A stretch of DNA of 64,000 nt. Origin: a virus. Below the pieces are notes generated by a model. That model worked only from the letters and a program-made list of their open reading frames with translations. It was not told the DNA's origin and did no database searches. Below, in pieces: positions 6,331 through 13,053 of this stretch (positions are counted from its first letter, which is position 1; each line of letters starts with the position of its first letter). Both the position numbers and the translations under genes were made by a program. The DNA is taken from IMG/VR virus record IMGVR_UViG_3300044970_002549, positions 27,158-91,157 of that record, one strand, 5' to 3'.

Positions 6331-6407
6331 GGCTATTCATCAGGTCATCATTATCAGGTCATAGTGCGACCCCTTACCCCATAGTCCGTGCCGTTCCCCT
6401 TGCCCCT
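6331..6407 (+). repeat. Intergenic repeat block: TCATCATTATCAGG plus C-tracts
   Basis: GGCTATTCATCAGGTCATC, ATTATCAGGTCATAG, then TGCGACCCCTTACCCC and CCCCTTGCCCC. It is followed near 6440 by TTGCGCCTGGTGCG, a variant of the shared upstream element. Confidence 0.55.
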
Positions 6408-6460
6408 GTCTGCTACTGGTTCTTGGGCAGCTGCGATCTGTTGCGCCTGGTGCGTAGTGC

Positions 6461-6534
6461 TTGCGCTTTTTGGTTGATGTGTTTAGACTCTAACTATCGG
6501 CGGCAATGCTTCGCTGATAGCACAGGAGGAAACT
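6461..6534 (+). promoter_or_regulatory. Cassette promoter and 5'-hairpin leader
   Basis: TTGCGC 6461-6466, 17-base spacer, TAGACT 6484-6489. The hairpin 6495-6519 has arms TATCGGCGG and TCGCTGATA. They differ from the GTCGG class yet all nine positions pair, and a tenth C-G pair flanks it. TAGCACAGGAGG precedes ATG 6535. Confidence 0.75.
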
Positions 6535-7047
6535 ATGAACGGCAAGGGCAAAACCGGCGCACAGGCAGCAGTCGCACGAGCCGAGGCGTTGGCTCGGTAT
6601 CCAGAGAATCCAACGGCGGTGATGATCCGACCGATTGAGAGCCTCTATGGTCAAGTGTTCGCGGAGCCGACGAGCGCGATGCTCTCGGTCTTTCTTGCGC
6701 CTCGCGTTGAGATCGCATTGGAGCAGGGCGACCTCTGGCGGCAGCCTGTGAGGGTTGTACGCAAGGTGAACGAGTCAGAGATGACCTTCACCGCCGTCCT
6801 CATCGGTAGGGCAGCGCCAGAGAACGAGGCGATCCTCTGGCAGGGTGGCAACGCCCCAATGATGGGGTGGCTCCCTCTGGACGTCGCAGACTTCGCTGAT
6901 GATCACGATGTGGCGTGGTGGATCGCGTCCTGCTACGACGCTTCTAGCGGGGACGCTTATGCGCTCCATCGTCAGGCAGTCCGCAACATCACCACGAAGG
7001 CACGCGCCGCCTACGAAGCGCAGAACGGAGAGTCCGCTCCCTTCTGA
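6535..7047 (+). CDS. Orphan protein (170 aa)
   Basis: The N-terminus is basic and Ala-rich (MNGKGKTGAQAAVARAEALA), followed by a beta-rich core (QPVRVVRKV, FTAVLIGRAA) and a WW-containing region. No motif is diagnostic. A single Cys lies near residue 132. Strong ribosome site CACAGGAGG. Single-gene cassette with its own terminator. Function unknown. Confidence 0.7.
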   Translation: MNGKGKTGAQAAVARAEALARYPENPTAVMIRPIESLYGQVFAEPTSAMLSVFLAPRVEIALEQGDLWRQPVRVVRKVNESEMTFTAVLIGRAAPENEAILWQGGNAPMMGWLPLDVADFADDHDVAWWIASCYDASSGDAYALHRQAVRNITTKARAAYEAQNGESAPF

Positions 7048-7070
7048 TCAAGTCCGGCGACAGGGCAACG

Positions 7071-7106
7071 GAGCCGATCCCTTCGGGGGTCGGCTCTTTT
7101 GTTAGT
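7071..7106 (+). terminator. Rho-independent terminator with UUCG loop
   Basis: Arms GAGCCGA and TCGGCTC with inner CCC/GGG around TTCG, followed by TTTTGTTAG. Confidence 0.85.
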
Positions 7107-7269
7107 TCATCATCAGTTCATCATCAGAGGCCAGTCGCACCCCTTACCCCTAGCCCCGAGTCTTGGCTCGGTCTGATCGAAGCGTGGGCAATCGTCGCAG
7201 CTTACGCGGTTATCATTAGGTCAGTCATTACTCATGAGCCAGTAGGCGACCCCTCTACCCCTTACCCCT
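7104..7269 (+). repeat. Gene-free spacer with two repeat blocks
   Basis: Block one (7104-7157): TTCATCATCAGTTCATCATC, then GTCGCACCCCTTACCCC. Block two (7198-7269): CAGCTTACGCGGTTATCATT, TCAGTCATTACTCATG, then GTAGGCGACCCCTCTACCCC. The 7048-7391 gap has no gene. The AGCTTACGCGG portion repeats at 2322. Confidence 0.55.
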
Positions 7270-7316
7270 CTGGATAGGGCGAGTCCGGCGCAAGGGCAAC
7301 CCGCACCGCCTACCCC

Positions 7317-7391
7317 TTGCGCTGCCCTGTTCTGTGGTAGGCTTTGGTTGTCGGGGGAAGGCACAGACCCGAACCGACAAAGGAGGAAACG
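7317..7391 (+). promoter_or_regulatory. Cassette promoter and long-loop hairpin leader
   Basis: The -10 is TAGGCT at 7338-7343. The -35 is weak (TTGCGC 7317-7322 with a 15-base spacer). The hairpin 7350-7378 pairs GTCGG with CCGAC (inner GGG/CCC) around GAAGGCACAGA. AAAGGAGG follows, then ATG 7392. The longer in-frame start at 7344 lies before +1 and is rejected. Confidence 0.65.
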
Positions 7392-7844
7392 ATGAAGGCA
7401 GGTATGACCTTCGCAGCCGCAAGGGCGGCAGCAGCAAAGAGCGGCGGTATGTTCGTCGTTCTTACTGGGTGGAGCGCGCCGACCACGGACAAATGCCGGG
7501 AGAAGCGACGCGAAGCGGCAGCAGGGCGAGCCGCCGAACACCGCGCCATCGGGCGCGTGAAGGTGGAAGCCACAGCCGAGAACGGCGTGGTGCTGTTCCG
7601 CGTTGCGGGTCAGGTGAACCGCGACCAGTACCCAGAAGGCGTGTACCTCAACAAGAAAGGCGAGCCTTGCGTTGGCATCGTCATCGGAGCCCCGACCGAG
7701 TACGGCTACACGACCGCGTGTCCGTATGCAGGGAAGGCAGGAAGCGCATGCGAGAACCGCAGACCCTTCCACGCGCACCGCACCATCAACCTCACGCGCC
7801 TAGTGGCGTGGGAGATTGCAGGAGAGCAGCAGCCCCTCGGCTGA
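7392..7844 (+). CDS. Orphan protein, paralogue B (150 aa)
   Basis: Clear paralogue of the 2525-2986 product, sharing about half its residues by eye. Conserved blocks are WSAPTT, GQVNRD, YPEGVYLNKKGEPCVGIVI / HPEGVYLTKKGEPCVDVVI, APTEYGYTTAC, GSACE and HRTINLTRLV. The third base of codons differs widely, so this is an old duplication or two independent acquisitions, not a recent copy. Last gene of the + strand array. Function unknown. Confidence 0.7.
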   Translation: MKAGMTFAAARAAAAKSGGMFVVLTGWSAPTTDKCREKRREAAAGRAAEHRAIGRVKVEATAENGVVLFRVAGQVNRDQYPEGVYLNKKGEPCVGIVIGAPTEYGYTTACPYAGKAGSACENRRPFHAHRTINLTRLVAWEIAGEQQPLG

Positions 7845-7863
7845 CCGCCCGCCAGATTTTGTA

Positions 7864-7907
7864 GAGAGCGCACCCTCCGCCCTTCGGGGTGGGGGGTGTT
7901 CTCTTTG
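7864..7907 (+). terminator. Rho-independent terminator with UUCG loop
   Basis: Arms GAGAGCGCACCC and GGGTGTTCTC with inner CGCCC/GGGTG around TTCG, followed by TTTGT. Confidence 0.7.
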
Positions 7908-7930
7908 TCTGGCCAGCAGTACGGCGTGCC

Positions 7931-7988
7931 ATTACCCGCTCATCGATTTACCCCAACCCCTCGCATAGAACAGATGACCCCCCCTACC
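7931..7988 (+). repeat. Degenerate last repeat block of the array
   Basis: CGCTCATCGATTTACCCC, AACCCC and GACCCCCCCTACCC. No promoter or gene follows on the + strand. 7908-8110 otherwise holds only the convergent terminator. Confidence 0.45.
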
Positions 7989-8060
7989 CATGCGCGCGCT
8001 ACGTGCAAATCAACATTTGACCAATCTGTGGCGATTACCCCTCAACCCCTCTTCCTGCAA

Positions 8061-8102
8061 TAAAAAAGCCCAGGCACATGGCCTAGGCGCTAATTTTTTT
8101 TT
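8061..8102. terminator. Bidirectional terminator between convergent operons
   Basis: GCCCAGGC and GCCTAGGC arms (one mismatch, five-base loop) are flanked by AAAAAA on the left and nine T on the right. It can end both the + strand cassette array and the - strand replication operon. Confidence 0.75.
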
Positions 8103-8110
8103 ACAGAAAA

Positions 8111-8599
8111 TTATCTACGAGCGAGCGAGATACGGCGACAGGCTCTGCACTCTCTCCGGCCCCGTGGAGACCGGTAGGTGTTCTCGTCGGTCCATTCATG
8201 TCCCTTGCTGCAATGCGTGATACGCCCAGCAGCTGCAAGACCGCGGAGTATGTTTATTCTGCACGTCACAGGCTCAAGGTGTTTTGTATTGACACACTTT
8301 CGCACCCTACATAGGTGGTCAAGGTGTAATCCCCTGGCAATAGGCCCAACCTCATAGAGATACGCCCATCGGTGTGCAAGGACCTTCTTCCCTTGGTGTT
8401 TGAATCCACCGTATCCCCTTGAGTCAATCGTACCGGTCCATTCATGGCACCCTGTGGTCTCATTCACATACACAAAAGTTCGGAAACGTACCGCGACTTT
8501 TTCTTCCACTACGGGCTGACAGATGCGACCATCGGTGTGGGGGGCCGCCGCGCGCCCGTAGGCACCCCTAGGAGCGACGGAGAGGCGTGATTCTGGCAC
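8111..8599 (-). CDS. HNH homing-type endonuclease
   Basis: Carries the common phage HNH layout: GCHEWTG near residue 50, RWAYLYEVGPI, then LHLDHLCRVRKCVNTKHLEP with the HNH metal centre (His/Asp-His, paired Cys, Asn, His). A C-terminal CSKGHEWT....CRAC zinc motif follows. Such enzymes cut DNA at specific sites and often invade phage genomes. The GTG at 8599 lies eight bases after the thioredoxin stop but lacks a good ribosome site. A GTG near residue 30 is a possible alternative start, since the first 30 residues look unlike the family. Confidence 0.85.
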   Translation of the reverse strand: MPESRLSVAPRGAYGRAAAPHTDGRICQPVVEEKVAVRFRTFVYVNETTGCHEWTGTIDSRGYGGFKHQGKKVLAHRWAYLYEVGPIARGLHLDHLCRVRKCVNTKHLEPVTCRINILRGLAAAGRITHCSKGHEWTDENTYRSPRGRRECRACRRISLARR

Positions 8600-8606
8600 C
8601 TTGGGG

Positions 8607-9005
8607 TCAGAGGGCCTTAGAGGCCTTTGCCATAGCTGTTACGGGGTCTGGGTTGATGGAACGGAGGAACTGTCGCTCAGAAACAGCTTCTGGGTCAAGC
8701 ATCATCCTACGGAGAAGGTCTTCTGCCGTCAGGAAGCCTGCAAATGCCTTTGGTGAACCGTTGGCAATAGAGGTGTAGAGAACGTAGGGAACGCTCTTGA
8801 TGCCGTACTCCTGCACGATAGCAGGGTTCTCATCCACATTTACCTTGATAACGGTAACGTCTTTTCGGAATGACGCGATTTTCTCGAGCTCTGCACTGAT
8901 CGCAACACATGGCTTGCACCATGGAGCCCAAAAATCAACGATAGTTGGCCCTTTCGACAGTGCAGTTGTGATCTCTTGTGATGTGACGGGGGTTGACTGG
9001 GCCAT
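8607..9005 (-). CDS. Thioredoxin
   Basis: A 132-residue thioredoxin fold with the active site WAPWCKPC around residue 32 and the cis-proline segment SVPYVLY near 77. It is a cytosolic disulphide reductase that could serve nucleotide reduction or act as a polymerase processivity factor as in T7; the choice is not resolvable here. A longer frame runs to 9101, but ATG 9005 has AAGGAGT seven bases upstream and starts at the usual family position. It has its own promoter and leader hairpin. Confidence 0.9.
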   Translation of the reverse strand: MAQSTPVTSQEITTALSKGPTIVDFWAPWCKPCVAISAELEKIASFRKDVTVIKVNVDENPAIVQEYGIKSVPYVLYTSIANGSPKAFAGFLTAEDLLRRMMLDPEAVSERQFLRSINPDPVTAMAKASKAL

Positions 9006-9028
9006 AACAAACTCCTTATGGGTGACAA

Positions 9029-9056
9029 GAGGGGGCTGGATTTCTCCAACCCCCTC
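9029..9056 (-). promoter_or_regulatory. 5' leader hairpin of the thioredoxin gene
   Basis: Read on the - strand: arms GAGGGGG and CCCCCTC with inner TGG/CCA around a short loop, ending 18 bases before the AAGGAG ribosome site. It could be a weak terminator from upstream or an mRNA-stabilising leader comparable to the array hairpins. Confidence 0.5.
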
Positions 9057-9072
9057 AGGAATGAGGTCGCTT

Positions 9073-9101
9073 ATCCTATCAGTTGACGTCGCGTGACGCA
9101 A
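9073..9101 (-). promoter_or_regulatory. Promoter for thioredoxin
   Basis: On the - strand TTGCGT (9101-9096), a 17-base spacer and TAGGAT (9078-9073). It overlaps the end of the 9079-9303 gene and would transcribe thioredoxin and the HNH gene. Confidence 0.55.
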
Positions 9102-9303
9102 TGATTCGGGGTGCCTTCATCGATGGTATATCTTCCACCGGCTCTCCAATTTTTTCCGCAATTTTCGCCATTGTGTTGACGAGTTCGGAAAGCACCGGTA
9201 ACACTTTACGCAGCATCGTTTCTCGCTCTGCGCTTTGTTCCATTTCTTGTACTGCTTTTAAATCGTCAGCAATCTGCTGCAAATCGTAGTTCTTCATCAA
9301 CAT
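9079..9303 (-). CDS. Small helical protein (74 aa)
   Basis: Predicted all-helical and possibly coiled-coil, with heptad-like Leu/Val spacing in residues 5-55. No Cys or catalytic motif. Its start overlaps the SSB stop as TAATG; a second ATG at 9297 is also possible. Being coupled to ssb suggests a replication or recombination accessory role, but it is not a family I recognise. Confidence 0.7.
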   Translation of the reverse strand: MLMKNYDLQQIADDLKAVQEMEQSAERETMLRKVLPVLSELVNTMAKIAEKIGEPVEDIPSMKAPRIIASRDVN

Positions 9304-9686
9304 TAGAACGGAAGCTCTTCAAGCGACTGCTGCATCTCTGCGCGTGAGGAGGTTTCACCCTCACCCTGCTTCTTTGAGCGGCTAAGCACCTGAATGTACT
9401 TTGCGGTGATGGAGATTTCCGTGTGCTCCACATCGTTCTTGTCCGTCCACGAGCTGATTTCCGGCGTTCCCTCGATCCAAATAAGGTCGCCCTTCTGGAC
9501 AATCTTATCGGCAAGCTCTGCACGACCATCCCAACAAGTAATCGGATACCACGTCGACTTCTCTTCACCATTCGCATCCTTTGTGCCATGGACGGCGACG
9601 TTGAAATTCGCCACTGGACGGCCCTTTGCCGTAGAGCGGACGACGGGACGAGCACCAACATAACCAATCAACTGTACCTTAATCAT
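9303..9686 (-). CDS. ssb: Single-stranded DNA-binding protein
   Basis: Begins with an OB-fold strand (IKVQLIGYVGARPVVRST), contains the FNVAVHG and TWYPITCW strands and the DLIWIEGTPE loop expected of bacterial-type SSB. It ends in the acidic-hydrophobic tip EELPF, the form used to recruit partner proteins. At 127 residues it has a short linker. It would coat single-stranded DNA during replication and annealing. It is flanked by recombination genes and overlaps the RusA-like gene by 8 bases. Confidence 0.92.
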   Translation of the reverse strand: MIKVQLIGYVGARPVVRSTAKGRPVANFNVAVHGTKDANGEEKSTWYPITCWDGRAELADKIVQKGDLIWIEGTPEISSWTDKNDVEHTEISITAKYIQVLSRSKKQGEGETSSRAEMQQSLEELPF

Positions 9687-10053
9687 CTTCTTCTACCTCA
9701 CTAATCCTAAGTACGATCTTTTCTTCATCGCACTTTTTCTTCAGGGTCCATACACGGGGCATGAACCTTGCATCATTCACTCCGATACCCAGCGCAATCG
9801 CGTCAAGTGTCAGTTTTAATATGTTGTCTGCGTCGATTGAACGCTTCACGTAAATCCACACATCAACCACGAGCATTGTATCACTGTCGCATGCCCATTG
9901 CTGTTCCGCCTTTGCGGCTCCGGCCATGACCGAGACGATCTTCTTCCACTGTTTTGCCTCCCTTGTCATGTAGATGTACGATTTTCGCGCCCGATACGCG
10001 GCATTCCAGCTTGGCGGACGGCCGTTGATCGTTAATTCGAGCGCGGACGACAC
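9679..10053 (-). CDS. RusA-like Holliday junction resolvase
   Basis: A 124-residue protein with the family signature 'RSIDADNILKLTLDAI' followed by 'GIGVNDARF', which carries the clustered Asp residues that bind metal in RusA. RusA enzymes are dimeric endonucleases resolving four-way junctions made in recombination or replication. Start is GTG at 10053 directly after the upstream stop. Its neighbours (SSB, helicase loader, exonuclease-like and annealing proteins) fit a recombination-dependent replication module. Confidence 0.88.
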   Translation of the reverse strand: MSSALELTINGRPPSWNAAYRARKSYIYMTREAKQWKKIVSVMAGAAKAEQQWACDSDTMLVVDVWIYVKRSIDADNILKLTLDAIALGIGVNDARFMPRVWTLKKKCDEEKIVLRISEVEEDD

Positions 10054-10749
10054 CTACTTGGCCGACTTCCGTAGACCTGGACGCAAATCTTTGCCAGAAG
10101 ACTCGACAACAGCGCATGTTTCAAGCAATCGGGAGACGGTCGCACCGTATCCAAGGTCGTACAGCTCATTAATTGAGCGGTTCGACGTCACAATTGTCGG
10201 CAACATTGCTGAATATCGGCTTTCGACAAGCACATAGAGGCGTTCTGTCGCCCAATCGGTCGCTTTTTCTTTGCCGAAGTCGTCTAGAACCACCAACGGA
10301 GCTCGTTTGCAGCTGTATTGGAAGTCTTCTTGCGCCTCGGCATCGTCAAATTTGAACGATGTGCGAATTGCATCAAGGAAAATCGGCACGTTAAAGAACT
10401 TTGGCCCGACAAGGCCTTCCATAATGCGAGAATTCATCGCCGCGGCAGCCAGATACGTCTTCCCGGTGCCAGGCGCACCCAAGAGAAAGAACCCTTGGTC
10501 AGCAAGCGGCTTTGACGCCCAGTCCAGCGCGGTCTTTGCTGCTTTTGTCTCCTTGATTTCTGGCAGCAGTGACGAAAGCGACGCACCTTGGTAGCGAATC
10601 GGCATTCCAGACTGGTTAATCCGCTTATATGCAACCTCAGGCGTTGGCACTGTCGAAGACCCCTTGACCTGTCCGTTTGACATGATCGTTACGAAGTCCA
10701 AATCTGGGACAATTTCACTAATTTTCTTTGGCTCATTCTCTTTCGACAT
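10054..10749 (-). CDS. DnaC/IstB-like helicase-loader ATPase
   Basis: AAA+ ATPase of 231 residues: Walker A GAPGTGKT at 91-98, Walker B VVLDDFG at about 153-159, sensor-like TSNRS near 190 and the C-terminal arginine-finger region SRLLE. It belongs to the DnaC/DnaI/IstB class that loads replicative helicase at an origin. No helicase or polymerase gene is inside the window, so those would lie elsewhere. The N-terminal 60 residues are variable, as usual. Overlaps the upstream gene by 17 bases. Confidence 0.88.
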   Translation of the reverse strand: MSKENEPKKISEIVPDLDFVTIMSNGQVKGSSTVPTPEVAYKRINQSGMPIRYQGASLSSLLPEIKETKAAKTALDWASKPLADQGFFLLGAPGTGKTYLAAAAMNSRIMEGLVGPKFFNVPIFLDAIRTSFKFDDAEAQEDFQYSCKRAPLVVLDDFGKEKATDWATERLYVLVESRYSAMLPTIVTSNRSINELYDLGYGATVSRLLETCAVVESSGKDLRPGLRKSAK

Positions 10750-11038
10750 ACTGATCGTAGTCCTCCTTGCGGCTACTTACTTCGTCAGACCACTTTCTGG
10801 TCATTGAGAGCTTCTTTACATACGCAAACGGGTCACCGCTCACATCACGGATTGCCGCTTCGCAGATTGCAGACATCAGGGCCGGGATTCCGCCAGGAAA
10901 TGCAGCCATGAGCTGCGCAATTCGCCCATAATCGGTGCGTTTCATTGGTTTTCCGGTTACCGCAGTGAAGAAGTCTCCGATTCTGCCCTGTCGGTTGCCC
11001 GACTGCTCAACATCGACGCGCCACTGCGCCAGCGTCAT
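10733..11038 (-). CDS. Possible replication accessory protein (101 aa)
   Basis: The frame extends to 11143, but ATG 11038 overlaps the nuclease stop as ATGA and is preferred. The product is helical with AQWRVDVEQSG at the start and a 'GDFFTAVTGKPMKRTDYGRI..LM' segment. This resembles small C-terminal replication-initiator or loader-partner domains placed before DnaC-like genes, but no diagnostic motif is visible. Its coupling to the loader gene supports a role in origin or primosome assembly. Confidence 0.6.
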   Translation of the reverse strand: MTLAQWRVDVEQSGNRQGRIGDFFTAVTGKPMKRTDYGRIAQLMAAFPGGIPALMSAICEAAIRDVSGDPFAYVKKLSMTRKWSDEVSSRKEDYDQYVERE

Positions 11039-11916
11039 CGTACTAGCTTGTCCAACGTGCTGTTCCTGATTCCCGGCAGAACTTCTAACATCTTTTTCTT
11101 TGTTTCTGGTAGCTTTTGTGGGTGCGACTCCCATTGGTTGCACAGCCTCCTATACTCACACGACGAGTGCACAAATGCCGTAGGATTTGGATAGATCGCG
11201 CCCTTTTCGCGCGCGTCCAAGATTGCCCTAACGGTAATGTACAGCTGGTCGATATCATCCTGCGTTCGCGTTGTTACGCGACGCTCCACATTCGGCCCCT
11301 TTGAGTGCTTAGAGATGATGTTGAACGTCACCTTCGGGTCGTGACCGTGATTCTGTCGAATCGCATTCACATAAGCGGTGGCCTGTGCATCTCCATGCTC
11401 TCGGCCAGCCTCCCACTTTCGGTCCGCCGTCTTGTGCTCGACTACATCGTTCTCTTTTGTCACCATGTCCAGCACCGACTTGAGCTTGATCGGCAGTTTG
11501 CCGAGCCTGCTGTGTTCGATGTCGGCCATGAAGGTCCGCTCAACCGCGCTTGCCGTCCAGTCATCACCTTCCAGCAGTGCGGCCTTCAACATATCCTCGC
11601 CCAACGCGCTTTCGCTAATCGGATTCTTGTCCTTTTCCTGCGTCCAGTCGATTGTGGCCGACTCCTTGGCGTAGGTGGACTTAAATGCGTCGATTGCTGG
11701 GGTAAGGTCGCCAATTTGCTTGCCGCCGCCAAAGGGCTCGTACCAGCTGGCAAGTCCAGCATGGACTGACGTACCGAGAGCAAAAAAGCTCGTCTGCTTG
11801 TCGGTCCAGAGGCCCATGCCATACCGGTACCACCAGCGCAGCGGACACGCCATAAACTCGCGGATCTCGCTGACGCTGATGTGCTTCTTTTCGAGCGTGC
11901 TATCTGGTATCTGCAT
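11035..11916 (-). CDS. PD-(D/E)XK nuclease (Cas4/RecB-like)
   Basis: A 293-residue RecB-type nuclease. N-terminal 'SEIREFMACPLRWWYRY' and 'FALGTSVHAGLASWYE' match the family entry motifs. The catalytic core has VLDMV then VVEHKTA (the D...ExK signature), and a QATAYV helix follows. Cys residues near residue 20 and in CEYRRLC near the C-terminus recall the iron-sulfur form, though only three are obvious. It probably resects DNA ends for the annealing protein encoded just upstream. This is a common phage pairing. Confidence 0.85.
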   Translation of the reverse strand: MQIPDSTLEKKHISVSEIREFMACPLRWWYRYGMGLWTDKQTSFFALGTSVHAGLASWYEPFGGGKQIGDLTPAIDAFKSTYAKESATIDWTQEKDKNPISESALGEDMLKAALLEGDDWTASAVERTFMADIEHSRLGKLPIKLKSVLDMVTKENDVVEHKTADRKWEAGREHGDAQATAYVNAIRQNHGHDPKVTFNIISKHSKGPNVERRVTTRTQDDIDQLYITVRAILDAREKGAIYPNPTAFVHSSCEYRRLCNQWESHPQKLPETKKKMLEVLPGIRNSTLDKLVR

Positions 11917-12524
11917 TAGGAGAAGTCAGCTTTTCGGGTGTTATAGAACACCGCAAGCCACTTCTTTGCATCAGCCCCAAGCTTCGATGACGCAATCTGT
12001 TGCGCAACCGTATTGAGGTCGGTGATCGATGCGGCACCGTTGATGGCCTCTCGCCAATCGACAAGCTCGTCTGTTGGCTCAAAGACTTCCGCTGCTGCGC
12101 GGAGCACCTCTTCGTCTGCAATCTTCTGCGATTCGCGCTTTGCAACAACGTCTCCGCCCTTTGAGCGAATCTCATCGTTTGACGCAACCTTCTTTGATGG
12201 AAGGCCTGCCATTACGAGCGCGCGGCCCACAGCCGACGTCTCGCAGTTCTCGATTTCAGAACCCCGCGTGTATGGCGTAGCGCCCGGAATCTGCATGGCG
12301 CTGTGGCCAATGCCTGCTGGACGATCGTCCACAAAGCCAAGCCTTTCGTCAAGCCCGTTGTCTTCCTTGACGCCGCGATAGGCTCGCGCCTCAATGACCA
12401 CGCGCTTCTCCGTGTGCTCAAGAAGCCGCGTTTCGATTCTGCCGTTTGGGTACGCTTCGTACCATGCCCGGATGCGCTCTGCGACATCAACGTAATCCTT
12501 AAGTGCGCTCTTGTCGAATGCCAT
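11916..12524 (-). CDS. ERF/Rad52-like single-strand annealing protein
   Basis: A 202-residue protein whose N-terminal 110 residues follow the pattern of phage ERF-type annealing proteins: YVDVAERIRAWYEAYPNGRI, a beta strand KRVVIEARAYR, and the diagnostic 'SEIENCETSAVGRALVMAG'. These proteins anneal complementary single strands and work with a partner exonuclease. The neighbouring nuclease overlaps by one base (TAATG). The C-terminal half is helical and less conserved. The assignment is by motif recall; distant families could look similar. Confidence 0.7.
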   Translation of the reverse strand: MAFDKSALKDYVDVAERIRAWYEAYPNGRIETRLLEHTEKRVVIEARAYRGVKEDNGLDERLGFVDDRPAGIGHSAMQIPGATPYTRGSEIENCETSAVGRALVMAGLPSKKVASNDEIRSKGGDVVAKRESQKIADEEVLRAAAEVFEPTDELVDWREAINGAASITDLNTVAQQIASSKLGADAKKWLAVFYNTRKADFS

Positions 12525-12539
12525 TACTAACTCCTTCTC

Positions 12540-12785
12540 TTACTTCTGTCCGAAAAGCTCGGACTCGCTCAATCCAAGATACTCAGCCAACCGCTTCCGC
12601 ATCTCTGCGGTCATCGGTGCATGGCCATACTGTACCTGGTTCAGATACCCATAGGATACACCAAGGTGCATGGCAACCCATCGTCGCTTCACCCCGGAGT
12701 CCTTGATAAGACGCCACACCTTGGCGTTCTGTTCTCGCTGCTGCTCGCGCAGCCCTTTATTTACTGCACCGCTCTGCTTACTCAT
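12540..12785 (-). CDS. HTH (XRE/Cro-like) DNA-binding protein
   Basis: An 81-residue protein with a clear helix-turn-helix: RWVAMHLGVSYGYLNQVQYG at about residues 33-52, followed by MRKRLAEYLGL as in XRE-family repressors. ATG 12785 has GGGAAGG upstream and overlaps the previous gene by 8 bases; the longer frame to 12833 adds an unlikely Cys-containing tail. It may regulate the divergent promoters near 17.7 kb, where repeated ATGTCC motifs lie, but that link is an inference. Confidence 0.8.
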   Translation of the reverse strand: MSKQSGAVNKGLREQQREQNAKVWRLIKDSGVKRRWVAMHLGVSYGYLNQVQYGHAPMTAEMRKRLAEYLGLSESELFGQK

Positions 12786-13053
12786 TTCGGCCTTCCCATG
12801 TTGGCAAAGCGCCGGTCTTGACCCATTCGTCAATCGCGTACGTCACGCCCTCGCATATCAGCCACCATGTTTCTGGATCGGTGCTTGCGTATTCGCCATT
12901 TCGCATCTCGTCTCGAATGTGCGCCCACAGCTCTGGGGCCATGGCTTCGCGCATCTCGAAATCTGATACATCCTCAACCAACGAGGAGATGATCGACGAC
13001 GCAGCTACTGCGCCCTGCTTGACGCTCTGAAAATCCAAATGTCCGTCACTCAT
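12778..13053 (-). CDS. Small orphan protein (91 aa)
   Basis: Acidic, probably helical, with WAHIRDEMRNGEY and WWLICEGVTYAIDEWV. It contains several Trp and a single Cys. No family is recognised. It overlaps both neighbours by 8 bases, so it belongs to the same transcript as the HTH protein, annealing protein and nucleases. Confidence 0.7.
   Translation of the reverse strand: MSDGHLDFQSVKQGAVAASSIISSLVEDVSDFEMREAMAPELWAHIRDEMRNGEYASTDPETWWLICEGVTYAIDEWVKTGALPTWEGRNE

Noticed and set aside
1641-7269. CRISPR-like array from the regular TCATCATTA repeats
   Set aside because: Repeats are short, degenerate and separated by genes hundreds of bases long, with no uniform spacers and no cas genes.
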